A stretch of DNA of 64,000 bases from Alentia gelatinosa (taxonomy: Eukaryota; Annelida; Polychaeta; Phyllodocida; Polynoidae), in assembly GCA_950022655.1 (NCBI GenBank), contig OX465588.1, forward strand, positions 26,397,525 through 26,461,524. The letters are read 5' to 3'. A program made the position numbers and the translations under genes. This document shows, in pieces, positions 41,613 to 53,100 of this stretch. Every line of letters starts with the position of its first letter. Position 1 is the stretch's first letter. The notes below the pieces were generated by a model that had not been told where the DNA came from, searched no databases, and was given only the letters and a program-made list of their open reading frames with translations.

Positions 41613-42371
41613 GTGAGTTCAGTTTCCGTTTCCGCTGAGTCGCTGGTCAGATTCTTGTGCTTTTAAAAATAATTCATTCTTGTTGATATTGTTTATAACA
41701 GAGAGTAAAACTGAGTTAGATTGAGCTGAATCAATGTACATGTCAACTGGGCGGGACGATTATACACGCATCCCTACAACGTTAAAGATCGTCTCATTAT
41801 TGCATCCTTCATAGGCATTCCCAGGTAGCCGCCCTAGCGCTGCACACATCCCATAACGTATCTCTGGTTCGGCTGAGTATGAACCCAAACATATTTTGCC
41901 AGATATCTAAGTTCCTTATATGATAATAAAACAACACCATTCATTTGTTTGACCTGTGACGATTTCAAGAGTTACTGTAATTGTTTGTTCACTGGGAGAA
42001 CTGAGTTGTATAATTCAGAAATGAATGATAAACACTAATTCAAAAAAAAGTACCTCAACTTAGCACATCAAGACAATTACCACAGATATGTGATTTAGGG
42101 TCGATTCACAAACACAGAGTAAACTCAACTGCTTAATGCTATACGAAAATATTTATAATGATAGACACAAATTTGGTCTTATTAAATGTGTATGGTAATC
42201 TTATAGAAATCTTGGCATGGGAAGTTTCCTATGGCCTTCCTCCATTCTGGAGCCCCGCTTCAGCACTCGGCTTCATTGGCACATTTTGTATTAATCTGAA
42301 AGTGAAATTCCCGCATTCCTGATATATACAATAAATGTATCTGAAGTAATCCACGGAGAAGGGGATAAAGA

Positions 42372-42797
42372 GGAGTATCGTGGCGCAGGGATCTAAGCTG
42401 GGGTGTGAAAGGAGTATCGAGGCGTAGGAGATCTAAGCTGGGCAGTGTATGGAGAGGAGTAGTGTGGCGTAGGCGAGCGAAGCTGGAGCGTGTATGGAGT
42501 ATGGTGGGGTAGGGGATATAAGCTGGGGCGTGTATAAAGAAGAGTATGGAGGCGTAGTAGAGACAAGCTAGGGCGTGTATGGAGTATCGTGGCGTAGGAG
42601 ATCTAAGTTGGGGCGTGTATCAAGAGGAGTATAGTGGCATAGAAGATCCAAGCTGGGGCATCTATATGTAGGAGTATGGAGGCGTAGTGTATTCAAGCTG
42701 GGGCGTACATGGAGTATCGTGGCGTAGGGGATCTAAGCTGGGGCGTGTATAAAGCTGAGTATAGTGGCATAGAGGATCCAAGCTGGGGCTTGTATAA
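42372..42797 (+). repeat. minisatellite, about 10 units of 40-46 bp
   Basis: Units of the form GGAGTATCGTGGCGTAGG-GATCTAAGCTGGGGCGTGTAT recur about ten times with variation. A two-unit higher-order alternation is visible: units with ...GGCGTAGG... alternate with ...AGTGGCATAG.... Confidence 0.9.
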
Positions 42798-44239
42798 ACA
42801 GTTCTCCCGTAATCGTGTTGTATCCCAAGGACGTAAGCGTCCTCATTGTGGGGGAACGAGTTGGGAGCTAGTTTCATAAATCTGAGCCTAATCTCGGATT
42901 ACTTTGCACGATCATAGATGGTAGGAAAGGTGAGATCCGAGCCAATATGAGAAATACACCCGTTGACATATACCACTAATCCTATGACTGAGGGGCCAGG
43001 CATGGTGCCTAATCTTAAAGGCATATCGGACAATCTATGTTGACTATCAAACATTCTCCTAGGAGTGTTATATGATTATCTCCAAGTGTGTTGTAGAAGA
43101 CATCTGATTTGGAAAGTGAGAATCACTACGCTCGTTTTTGATCTGGAGATTAATATTGTAACAATATCATAATAAAGCATATAAACATTCCCAAAGGTTG
43201 GATTTCACATCGTAAAACCTGTCTGATGTTCTTCAAACTTGCGCAGAATTTAATTAGGGTGTAGTTCTACATGTTAAAGGACTACAAACTACAGGTTTTG
43301 GAGAACACTGAAGAAAGCAATACTTTCTCAGTATGTTTCCTTTGTAAATCAAATAAATATGAATTGTCATATTCTACCTTTTGGATTCGGACAAACTGAA
43401 CAAACATCATCTATAAATCATTTGACATGAAAATAAGTCAGACGCAACAAGTTTGGACAGATAATTGTCAATATTTTGAAATCTCGAGGTTGAATTGTCG
43501 GATATTCCTTTAAAGGTATGAGCAGAGACCGCAGTCCCCTAAAAGGCGCCTTCTTGATGCAGGTTAAGTCCATACAGGCAGTAAGAAATACGAGTGACCC
43601 GGCATTAAGTTGAAACGACCTCGTCTTGCATCCACTAAAAACCGGAAAAACCGCCTCTAATGTCAACACAATGTTTCCCCAACCCACCCTCAACCAAAAG
43701 AGAGAAAAAAATCGGACGAAAAAAGACTCAATTGAACACGTATATGATTGATCACGTATGTTGGATTTTGTGAGTGAAAGTTAGGGACCGCAGAAGGTGC
43801 TAGCCTTGAGCGGTAGCTAGGAACTTAATGTGGGAATTGCAATGTAAACACATGGTGTGGACACATGGCAAGGGCAAAGAAATGCTATCCTCGGACGGGG
43901 CAGTGATATTGGTGAGTTACAGAAGAATTGGCCCATGCAGAATCTGCCAGGAAGGTTTATAACCCGCTCACGTAGGTGGACGGTCGGTGGGGGGCTGACG
44001 GGGGCTGACGGGGGACGGACGGACGGGGCGACGCCGTCCGGGTCTAGACAGCCTGCAGAACGACCCAACTTGTCGTCTGTAATGCAGGAATTTCGCAGGG
44101 AACAACTAATATCAATTCGCCCATATTCTTCTAAGGGTAAACGCGGATTCTAACTGAATGCATAAACAGCGATGCTGTGTTTTGCCATTAAAAATAGGAT
44201 TCCATTTCATCTGCTCTGAGCTTAACTTCAAGGAATCCA
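42798..44239. other. gene-free stretch
   Basis: No exon supported. A G-rich GGGGGCTGACGGGGGCTGAC tandem followed by GGACGGACGGACGGGG lies at about 43,990-44,025. Confidence 0.4.
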
Positions 44240-44540
44240 GTCTCTGTCTGTTTCTGTTTGCTTGTATCTCTGTCTGTCTGTCTGTCATTATCTGTATGTC
44301 TGTTTGTCTGTCTGTCTCTCCCTCTGTCGGTGCCTGCCTGTCTGTCTCTGTCTGCATGGCATTCTCTCTCTAACTGCCTCCGTCTGTCTCTGCCTGTGTC
44401 TGTTTCTATCTTTCTAGTTGTCACTCTCTGGCTGTGTGTCTTTTCCTATCTATCTATCTATCGATCTATCTATCTATCTGTCTGTCTCTGTCTCTCTTCA
44501 TTTCTCCCTGCTTGCCTGTCTGTCCATGTCTCTCTACTGC
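44240..44540. repeat. CTGT/CTAT simple-sequence tract
   Basis: Pyrimidine-rich tetranucleotide tract of about 300 bases, mixtures of CTGT, CTCT and CTAT. It produces long spurious reading frames on both strands. Confidence 0.92.
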
Positions 44541-45948
44541 TGTCCTTTTCTGCCGATCAGGTTTAAAATCGAAATGATTGAAGAATACCTTTCTATAAAT
44601 TCATGGGAGATGTGTGGTGGTGAATTAACCCATAGCTTTTTTACACATGCATGAGTCTTGACTTGCTTTTTTCCTGGATACAGACTTCTTAGTGTGCAGT
44701 CAATGCGATTCAATAACTTTAATTTCTTTATACACACAGTTTACTTGAACCACAGCCAATGCGTTAGAATGACATTCACCAAGCCTTATTTCCCTCTGTG
44801 TCATATTTGCTCGGTCTAAAGTCTAGGGTTTGGTTACAATTGCGCTACTTCGGCACCCGCCCCCACCCTCAGACTACAGCCATTGGCACGACCTTGCATT
44901 AGAAGTAGCAAGGGACAGTTCTATTGACTTTTAGCAGAGAATTCAAACAGAACGTAGGCCCCCGCTGTAAATTCAGTTTTACTGTAGATTTGTACGAGAA
45001 GAGCGTAGATTTAGGGGGCTTCCATTCTCCTAGTGGAATGCCAGACAGGGTAGACATCTTAAAGTATTTATGTTTTGGCCAGTCCCCGCTTGGCATGCAT
45101 GCAGATGAACCACCTGGCCTCCTGGAGAAGGAATTTAGAACACTAGCATGTACTTCAGATTGTATGAAACCAAAAGAAATATATAGCCTGTGGGGGGGGG
45201 GGGGGGGATATTTTCTTTCTTAAATTCATTTCGCCAGATGCATGATGAGGATTCAGATCTATCTTATGCGCTGCCGACAGTTCTAGAAGCCTGGCCGTTT
45301 TCCCCAATTTGTCCAGATACCTTAACTTTTACCGAATGAAAAAGAAATCGGCAGGACAGGGTAAAACACCACTGAATAAGCTAACCGTTCTTGAAAACCG
45401 TTCTTGAAATAACAATTCTTAACAACAGGTAATATATGTGTAAATTCCTACTTACAAACACTCCTTTTACACCTACTTGGAAATTTTAGCACTACCTATT
45501 TATTCCTATTGGATGCTGGTGCAGATACCTAAAGCTGATTGTTTGCTTTCGGGGATTTCCTTCCAGTAAACTAGTAAATATAGGCATACTGGGACGAAGA
45601 TGTTAGCTTTTCACACTAAACCACTTGTCATAGTTAACTCTGCTGATTCAACATCGGCAAGAAACAGAAGTGCAAATAACCCTTTAAAAGAATGAATAAT
45701 TGAAGACCAATTTATAGGCCATACTATTACGCCAACCGAAACTGTATACGATCTAGAAAGCAGGTGTAATAGATATGCAAATGAAGTGGTACTTAAAAGT
45801 GTAGAGCCAGGGAATGTCTGGATATGGTTTAGTCTATGAAATGCTGAAGGCTTTATCACACATCCGTGCACGTACTCTTAGTAGCGCCATATACCACCAC
45901 CCCTTCTACTGTAAATTAACGACGGCATCGTGGGCCGTATGTTGTTTT
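44541..45948. other. gene-free stretch
   Basis: No exon supported. A 16-base G tract lies at 45,192-45,207. Confidence 0.4.
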
Positions 45949-46208
45949 ATCTCATACCTGATATTTCTTTCCCATAGACTTACTATTGGGAACTCGTATT
46001 CAACGCCCATTAAGTATTGATGAGGGATGATGTCACAAAAGTAAGCCAATTAGTCAGTGATATGGGCGAGATAAAATCTTAACCACCCTCGAACGACAGC
46101 CACTGAAAATACTCCATTCGTTTTTGTTAGCAACGTAATATCACTCTCCTTTTCCTCATACACCACAACCAAAACTCATGGCATATTTTCAGTGGGTAAA
46201 GATCTGAA
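45949..46208. repeat. dispersed repeat R2, copy 2
   Basis: CCATAGACTTACTATTGGGA, then AACTCGTATTCAACGCCCAT and AAGCCAATTAGTCAGTGATA. Confidence 0.62.
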
Positions 46209-47014
46209 TACAGTTCCTTCTTGATAGAGCCTGTCCATTTTGATCCCACATGTTTCTACATCTATTGGCAGTAAACTATTATAATTTTCGGGCATATAAT
46301 ATAAACAGCACCGCTTTATTAACTGATTCCACCAGAACGACTCGTAGGGTTCGGCAGTGTCTCGCAATATTTTTCTGGGTTTGGGTGGAACGTAGTACAT
46401 CTGGCAAGATCTGCTTGCCTCAGTGGCTGCATGTGCGTAGCCCCCATTATCGCTCACGTTGGGCCCTTCCACCAGAGCGATCCAGCAAGTCACGCTGACA
46501 CGATTCATGCCGACCTAGCGAGTCAACAAATGGCGCTGGATCGGCTTACATAGTGTGTCCTGGTGGAACACCCACTTTAGGTATAGTGTAATGATGACAA
46601 CTCATTTGCATTTACGGAAATATGTCAGATGGCATGGAACTGTAAATAGATTTTTGTTCTGTTATGCCTTTGCTTTATCTGAAGGCGTCCAGTCTTTAGT
46701 CTTTCACCAATTCTACCAAAAGCCAACACCAACACCTTTTATAAACAGACACTGGCAAGTATACTGCATACCAGTTACAAAGAACCACGGAAACCCTCTG
46801 ATTCTTATTCTTATTCCGGTAAGTGACTGTGCACAAAACAAACACCAGTTACCAGAAACAATTAAGATAGTATGGTCTGATGGAAACTGAGCAATTAGCG
46901 GACCCCAGGAGTTGTAAGCTATTGCCTTCTCTACATGAGCATATATCTACATTAACTATCGTGTCCTTATCGAGCCCAATTCTTTCGCCTCATACATGCT
47001 ATTTGACATTGCAG

Positions 47015-47195
47015 TACTTGAGGTTGGAAATCGTCACAGCTGATATGACGTCACACATTGTGTGCTGTATGGTGGCGTCATGGGTTCTGTTAGTATCCAT
47101 GGCAACTGCCAACAACGTGGAGGATAGTAAGGCGTTGTTACATCGGATGAAACGTCAGACAGTTCTAGGACGTGATGGAAGGCAGGTGGTACGGA
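47015..47195 (+). CDS. VWA/EGF gene, signal-peptide exon
   Basis: It follows an acceptor TTTGACATTGCAG. The ATG at 47,045 starts MTSHIVCCMVASWVLLVSMA, a good signal peptide likely cut after TA (22), then a short acidic stretch and RMKR, a furin-type site. The donor is GA|GTGAGTATG, phase 1. The 30 bases before the ATG are 5' UTR. Coding part 47,045-47,195. Confidence 0.78.
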
Positions 47196-50100
47196 GTGAG
47201 TATGTCACTTTATTATATCTATGGCGATAATTTGCTACATATGTAAGCGGCGCAGTGTAAAATGATGGTGCAATATAACCTTTTATCTCAGCTCACCCTG
47301 TTTTTTCCCCATAGACTTAACATTGGGAACTTTTGCTAAATGGCCAAGAAGTACATGTATTGTAAAATAAAAGTACTCAATTAATGATGACATTGCAAAC
47401 GACTGAAACGTTGGCCAATCAGTCAGTGATAGGGATGAGACCCCTAGAAGCTGAAAATACACCATTTTATTGGGTTTGCAATGTCATCTCACTCAGCTTT
47501 GCCGTGTCCAAAACCCATTGCATATTTTCGACGGCTATGCATTTAGATGAAGCTCCTTCTTAATAGTATCACGGCGTGCCTTTTTAGAGCGTGCTTGCAC
47601 GCTTGTAAACATTGCCTCGAGGTAAGAGTGGTCACTTATAGACTTCAAGCATACTGCATAAAATTATCCCTTCATTTTCTGTGTTCTATTGACTGCGATA
47701 TTTAGAAAGGAGCAGGGAGCCAGTGTCTCAGGGTCTTAGAGGTGTGCCCAGCTGGACATGACCAAATACCTCCAGACCAATTGGTGCTTGATATGTTTGA
47801 GTCCAAGACTGAGACAGTTGCAGAAATGGCAAGTTGACTGGGAGCAAGTGGGTCACAGAAAGCTAGCGATAGACTGAATGTTACCCAAACCTTTAGTGAA
47901 GGGTTAGGTTTTTGCAGCAAGCCAAGAGTCTATGTAACCTCTATTAAACCTTGAAGCAGTGTATCTGCGGGTGAATATCTTGTTACCTACTATATCTAAA
48001 AAAACTACGATTCTGGTAGTATCTGCTTGGACGTCTCCCCGCACATAAGGACAGAGTGAACCAGACTTAGGCTTGGAGAGTGAGGGGCCACGAGAGCGAG
48101 AATCTTGTGGAGGAAAATATTAGAATCTGCTCTTCTTTTTTGTAGATCTATTGGCAGAAGTACCTTTTCTCTTATGATTTATTTCGAGCCATGCCGAAAT
48201 CGATGTTTAGTAGTGTAGTTTTCTTATCTACTTTTCTCGTGAGAAACCAATGAGATCTCAACTTTCGCTGGTAGCCCTTTCCTAACGCCGCTGATTCCCC
48301 CCATCCACCACCAGCCTAAGTATTGGGCACTTTTTAACCATCTGTCCTAGTGGAGCAGTCAGCAGAGTGTTTGCCTAGGAATGCGAGTGTCGGTAGTTAG
48401 AACCCTGCTGTTGGCAGCCCTATATTTCATTTTTCTATATTTCCCCCTCTAACTCGGACTCGACGAAGTCGCTAGTACTAAAAAAAAGAAATACCACTGG
48501 ACGTTGAGCAGAAGCTCCTTCTCACCAATCTCTTGTACGTTCTTGTTATAATCAGCACAGGTCAACTGCGACAAGGCCGACCTGGTGCTCGTGTTGGACT
48601 CCTCGGGGTCCATCGGGCGCCAGAACTGGTACAAAATCACCAACTTCACGGCCAACGTGATCAGCGCCTTCAACATCGGGCCCAACAACGTGCGTGTGGG
48701 CGTCGAGTGGTACGGCAACGAGGCCGACGTCGCCTTCTACCTCAACGACTTCATGTCGCGCTCAGAGATCCTGCGCAAGATCGAGCAGATCCCATGGAAG
48801 GACCAGGAGACCAACACTTCCGGAGCCATCCGACGCATGCGCACGGAGATGTTCACGCCTGCGCGCGGCGATAGACCGGACGTACAGAACGTCGGGGTGG
48901 TGATCACGGACGGCGAGTCTAACCGCGACGCGTCACGCACCATCCCCGAGGCCGACCTGGCCAAGCAGGACGGCATCGTCATGTTCGCGCTGGGCATCGG
49001 CAATCAGATCAGCATGGACGAGCTGAGAGGCATCGCCAACTCCCCGCAGGACAAGTACGTCTTCCTCGTGAATGACTTCGACGCGCTGCAGAACATCGAG
49101 GTGCAGGTGGGCAACGCCGCCTGCGAGGCAGCTGCAGGTCAGGATCCTTTTCTTCTTTTTTTCTTAACCCTTTAGCTACGCTCTGATGCCTGGAGGCAAT
49201 CCCGGGTATAGTACACTATGATGCCTCTAGGAATTCCAGGGCGTAGTACGCTATGATGCCTTGAGGCATTATTTCCAAAATTATATTAATTGCTATTTTT
49301 CAATGGAATAATGCGAATATTTTGATAATATTTTTCAAACCTATTTAAAACTATATCATAGTTAATATAATAATCATTATATACCATACTAATTATTTTG
49401 GATAACTATGGAGGTGTGATATAATGACTTCACTGTAGATTGTGTGAAAAGTGCCAGCGTACTACATTGGTAAAAATGGTACTGTAGTAGCGTACTTCAG
49501 GGTGTGTATCTGGTGCTATGCAGCGTAGTGAATGGGTTAATTTAGAAATGATTCGATGGTACATAACCTTGCTCTTCCATCATGCTTCAACAACCAGTTG
49601 AGTGCATGATTTATTGTGCATAATTTTGGTTGCAGGTTGTACTCAATAAGTATAGATAACAATAATTACAACTCGGTAACTTATATATACATAGCACAGT
49701 TATACAGTAAGATATATAGGATAATGACAGATCCTTTTCTATCGCTGTTTTGTATATTTTTCCCTGGGCGTGGTTGGATCAGGTTGCCGATCTAATCAAT
49801 GTGGGATACCCTTTCGGGGTTCTTTTTCGGTGGGAAATTTGTCTTCTCCACAAAGGAAAACCGAACACGGGTAGAGGGACCCTATTCTATTGGGGAATAA
49901 TGTTTCCCGCTGCTCTTTGTCTGGTAATCCAGCCAATGAAATAAAGGGAATATAAATCATGTGATCAAAACAACCAATAGCGGTCTAGTTCCGTGAAGAG
50001 TGATTTGAATATTCAAGTCGGAGACATTGGTCCCAGGGTAGGATTCAGTCACTCGCTCAGTAGTCGCGTTGGCCGCCGCGTCAAGCTACCATCCTTATTT

Positions 50101-53100
50101 ATCTCACCCCTGGTATTTTCCCCAGACTTCACATTGGGAACTCGTATCCAACGCCCATGGAGTATTTAGAAAGAAAATACTCACTGGGGGATTATGCCCA
50201 AAGGTTAGCCCATTAGTCAATGTGATGGGTGAGATAAATTCAGAAACCTATTCAAGTTTACGGTTAGACCTCGATCTCATCTCCTTTGAATCACTACATA
50301 ATTCAGCCGGCTTCGCCTTGCGATTTAATACGCGAGTCAAACTGGATGGGATACGAGTTCTGACCCTAAAAGTTTATATGTTTCCTATATAAAAGCCCCT
50401 TCCAATTGGCTGTTAACGAAAATGGCACCGAATACTTGTATTCCCATAAACAGTCTGTACGTTGGTATCATGTAAACCTCGTTTCCATTTTTGGCCCCTT
50501 GAATGGGTTCCGCATTTTGCAATAGGAGTTAGTGCCAAACCCTGTGTTTAGTAAAAGCTGCAGAAGCAAGATAGTTAATTTTGCAGTTACCTCCTATAAG
50601 ATACCCTGTGGTACTTAAACATGCTTACATTCCAGTTACATTTTTGTTTTAACATAAACCCTCTTTTCATTATGGTAGATAATGCACAATAGAACAATAT
50701 AAATGAAAGGTGACCACAATAGGGTTCTATAAGTGTATCCGACTTTTTGTTAGTCCAAGTAACAGCTCGCTTGAGTGTCGCTGCTATAACCTATAGTTCG
50801 TTCTCAGCCAAATCACTGCGACTGCAATGACCTGTAGACACAACTATAGGACAGTTTCGACTTTCAGAACCTTTGCTGTCAGTAAATTTCCCGGCATCAC
50901 TGGCTGGTTTTTAGATTTGTTTCTCAGAAATCTGTAAATGCGGAAATATAGAATAAAACGATCGGCGACCGATTCATGTTCTGATTTTTGGCATTTATAG
51001 GCAACACTACCTGTCTAATTCATCTTTGACATATCGAAGATTGGTTAATTTTGTTGGGAATAAATTTTGATTTGGTCATAGCTCGGATGTAAATCCATCA
51101 AAAAAGTGGAAACAGCAATGCGATATTTTCTACGGATATCTGGCGCTCCACCCTCTTTTGGTTTCTAAGAATCGCTGATCATTTCCTCGACAGTTGGAAA
51201 TTCAGGGAATTCTATTAATCTCAATGAAGTTCAATTTACACTCGTTAATGTATTGTCCTTCAATTGAATAGAATTCATTCGATTGATCTTTTATCACTTC
51301 TTCCTTCTCCAATACTTGACCTTTGACCTTTATTTTTACACAGAGTGCAGGCAGAACGCGGATGTTGTCTTCTTACTTGACAGTTCCGGTTCCGTCGGGG
51401 CAAAAAACTTTGCCAAGGTCAAAGAGTTTGTCAAGGCCGTCATCCGGGACTTTGACATCGATGGAGGACGCATGCGCGTCGGGGTAGAACGCTACAGTAA
51501 CGGAGAGCAAGTCATGTTCTACCTCAACCAGTACAAGTAAGTGACAAACAGTCCATTATATATGGCACAATGCGACCATCTATAAAGTGTAAGTATGCAA
51601 CATTTCTGAACGATTGTACCCCCAACCCTCTCCTTGTTCAATATATTTATAAGGTTCCTCATCCACTGAGCTCCTAACATGCCTCGACCAGCGTTCTGAC
51701 ACCCTTCCGACACCCTACAACACCGGACCTTTCAACATTCTGACACAGTCACGATGAGGGTGTCGCACTCTGACACACTATAACACGTAATTTTTCAATA
51801 TTCCAAAATGTAATCTTGTTTGGTAGCCATGGTTACTTCATTTAGTATTACGCTCATACAGTCATTCCTCTAATTATGAATACGTTTCTATGTAATTGTT
51901 AGCCAAAGGTCTTGCACGCCTGACGAGACTCGAAGTTGGTCGAAACTTAACATAATGGGCAAAATGATAATACAATAGGTCTTTCCAAAAAGACGTAGAA
52001 GAAACCACAGAAAGAACAAGGCGAAAAAACAAATCGTTTTAGAAACAGGCCCCTCCTAGATCTAGCAGACAGGCGGAAAGGGCGAAGAAAAGCGGGAAGT
52101 ACACCAACCAATCAGAACTTGAAAAAAGTGAAAGCAACCAATGGGGAGCCGGTAGGGATGCCATTTATGGATTATTTGTACTATGATTTCGTCCCTCAAT
52201 CTCCTGTATCAGGCCATATTTGATATGGTAGAAAAGACCTTTACAGACCATCCTTCCGGGCTCAGTAACTACTTTATCTCTTATTCTCTAACACGCTCCT
52301 TGTATCTGCTGACAGTAAACGCGACCAGATGCTGAAGGCAGTGGACGCCATTACGTTTACCGCCGGAACCACCAACACGGCGGGGGCTCTGCGCATGCTC
52401 AGAGAGGAGATGTTCACCAGGCGGCGCGGCGAGCGGCCCGACACCAACCACGTGGCGGTGATCCTGACGGACGGCGGCTCCAACAACTTCGCCGAGACGC
52501 TGAAGATGGCGCGGGAGGCGCGGCAGGCGGGCATCACGCTGCTCGTCGTCGCCGTCGGAGACTGGGTCAACTGGCTCGAGGTCAACGAAATGGCCTCCGA
52601 CCCCGACAAGAACCACGTCTTCAAGGTGGAGGACTTTGACCGCTTCGGGGAGATTCAGACGGAGCTCAGGAAGACCATCTGTAACGGTGAGAGAGTGGGC
52701 AGTAGCCCCGCGATAATTAGTAATGAATAATACACAAGATGTGTAGATATGTGTGTTTAACGGTAAGGGTTGGAGTGGGGTCATAGTGGGTAGTAGGCCC
52801 GGAATAATCAGTTATGATATTCCAAATTGTCCGAAGGTCCGCGAGCAAGTGGAGTGGAGGACGGTTTGAAATGAATACCACGTGACCCGAGAGGAGGGGA
52901 GAGTGGAGGGGGTGAGAGAGTGCGGGTGGAGAGTGAAACCCCTCCCGCTCACATTACTCCCAACAAGTTGGGAACAATGATATAGTGCGACCTGACCATA
53001 CTGTACCAGCTATAAAACTAGATGATAATTTATGGTTCGTACGGAACGAGACATTTCTGTACGAACCGTGAATTATTATTATCGAGTTTTGTGGTTTTTG

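Noticed and set aside
42372..42797. Regular spaced repeats considered as a CRISPR array.
   Set aside because: Units are contiguous without unique spacers, and the genome is eukaryotic; it is a minisatellite.
44112..44654. Frames rich in Cys/Leu/Ser or Arg/Asp/Gln of about 70-100 codons.
   Set aside because: Products of the CTGT/CTAT simple repeat in each frame.
46880..47044. Upstream extension of the signal-peptide frame from 46,880.
   Set aside because: It crosses the acceptor at 47,014 and would bury the signal peptide. The ATG at 47,045 is preferred.
48449..49003. Alternate frames over VWA1, and similar ones over VWA2, VWA4 and VWA5.
   Set aside because: Shadows of GC-rich VWA exons. 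The in-frame VWA reading has all family motifs.
53036..53080. Palindrome GGTTCGTACGG...CTGTACGAACC.
   Set aside because: A short isolated hairpin in an intron; no second copy or flanking duplication was found.
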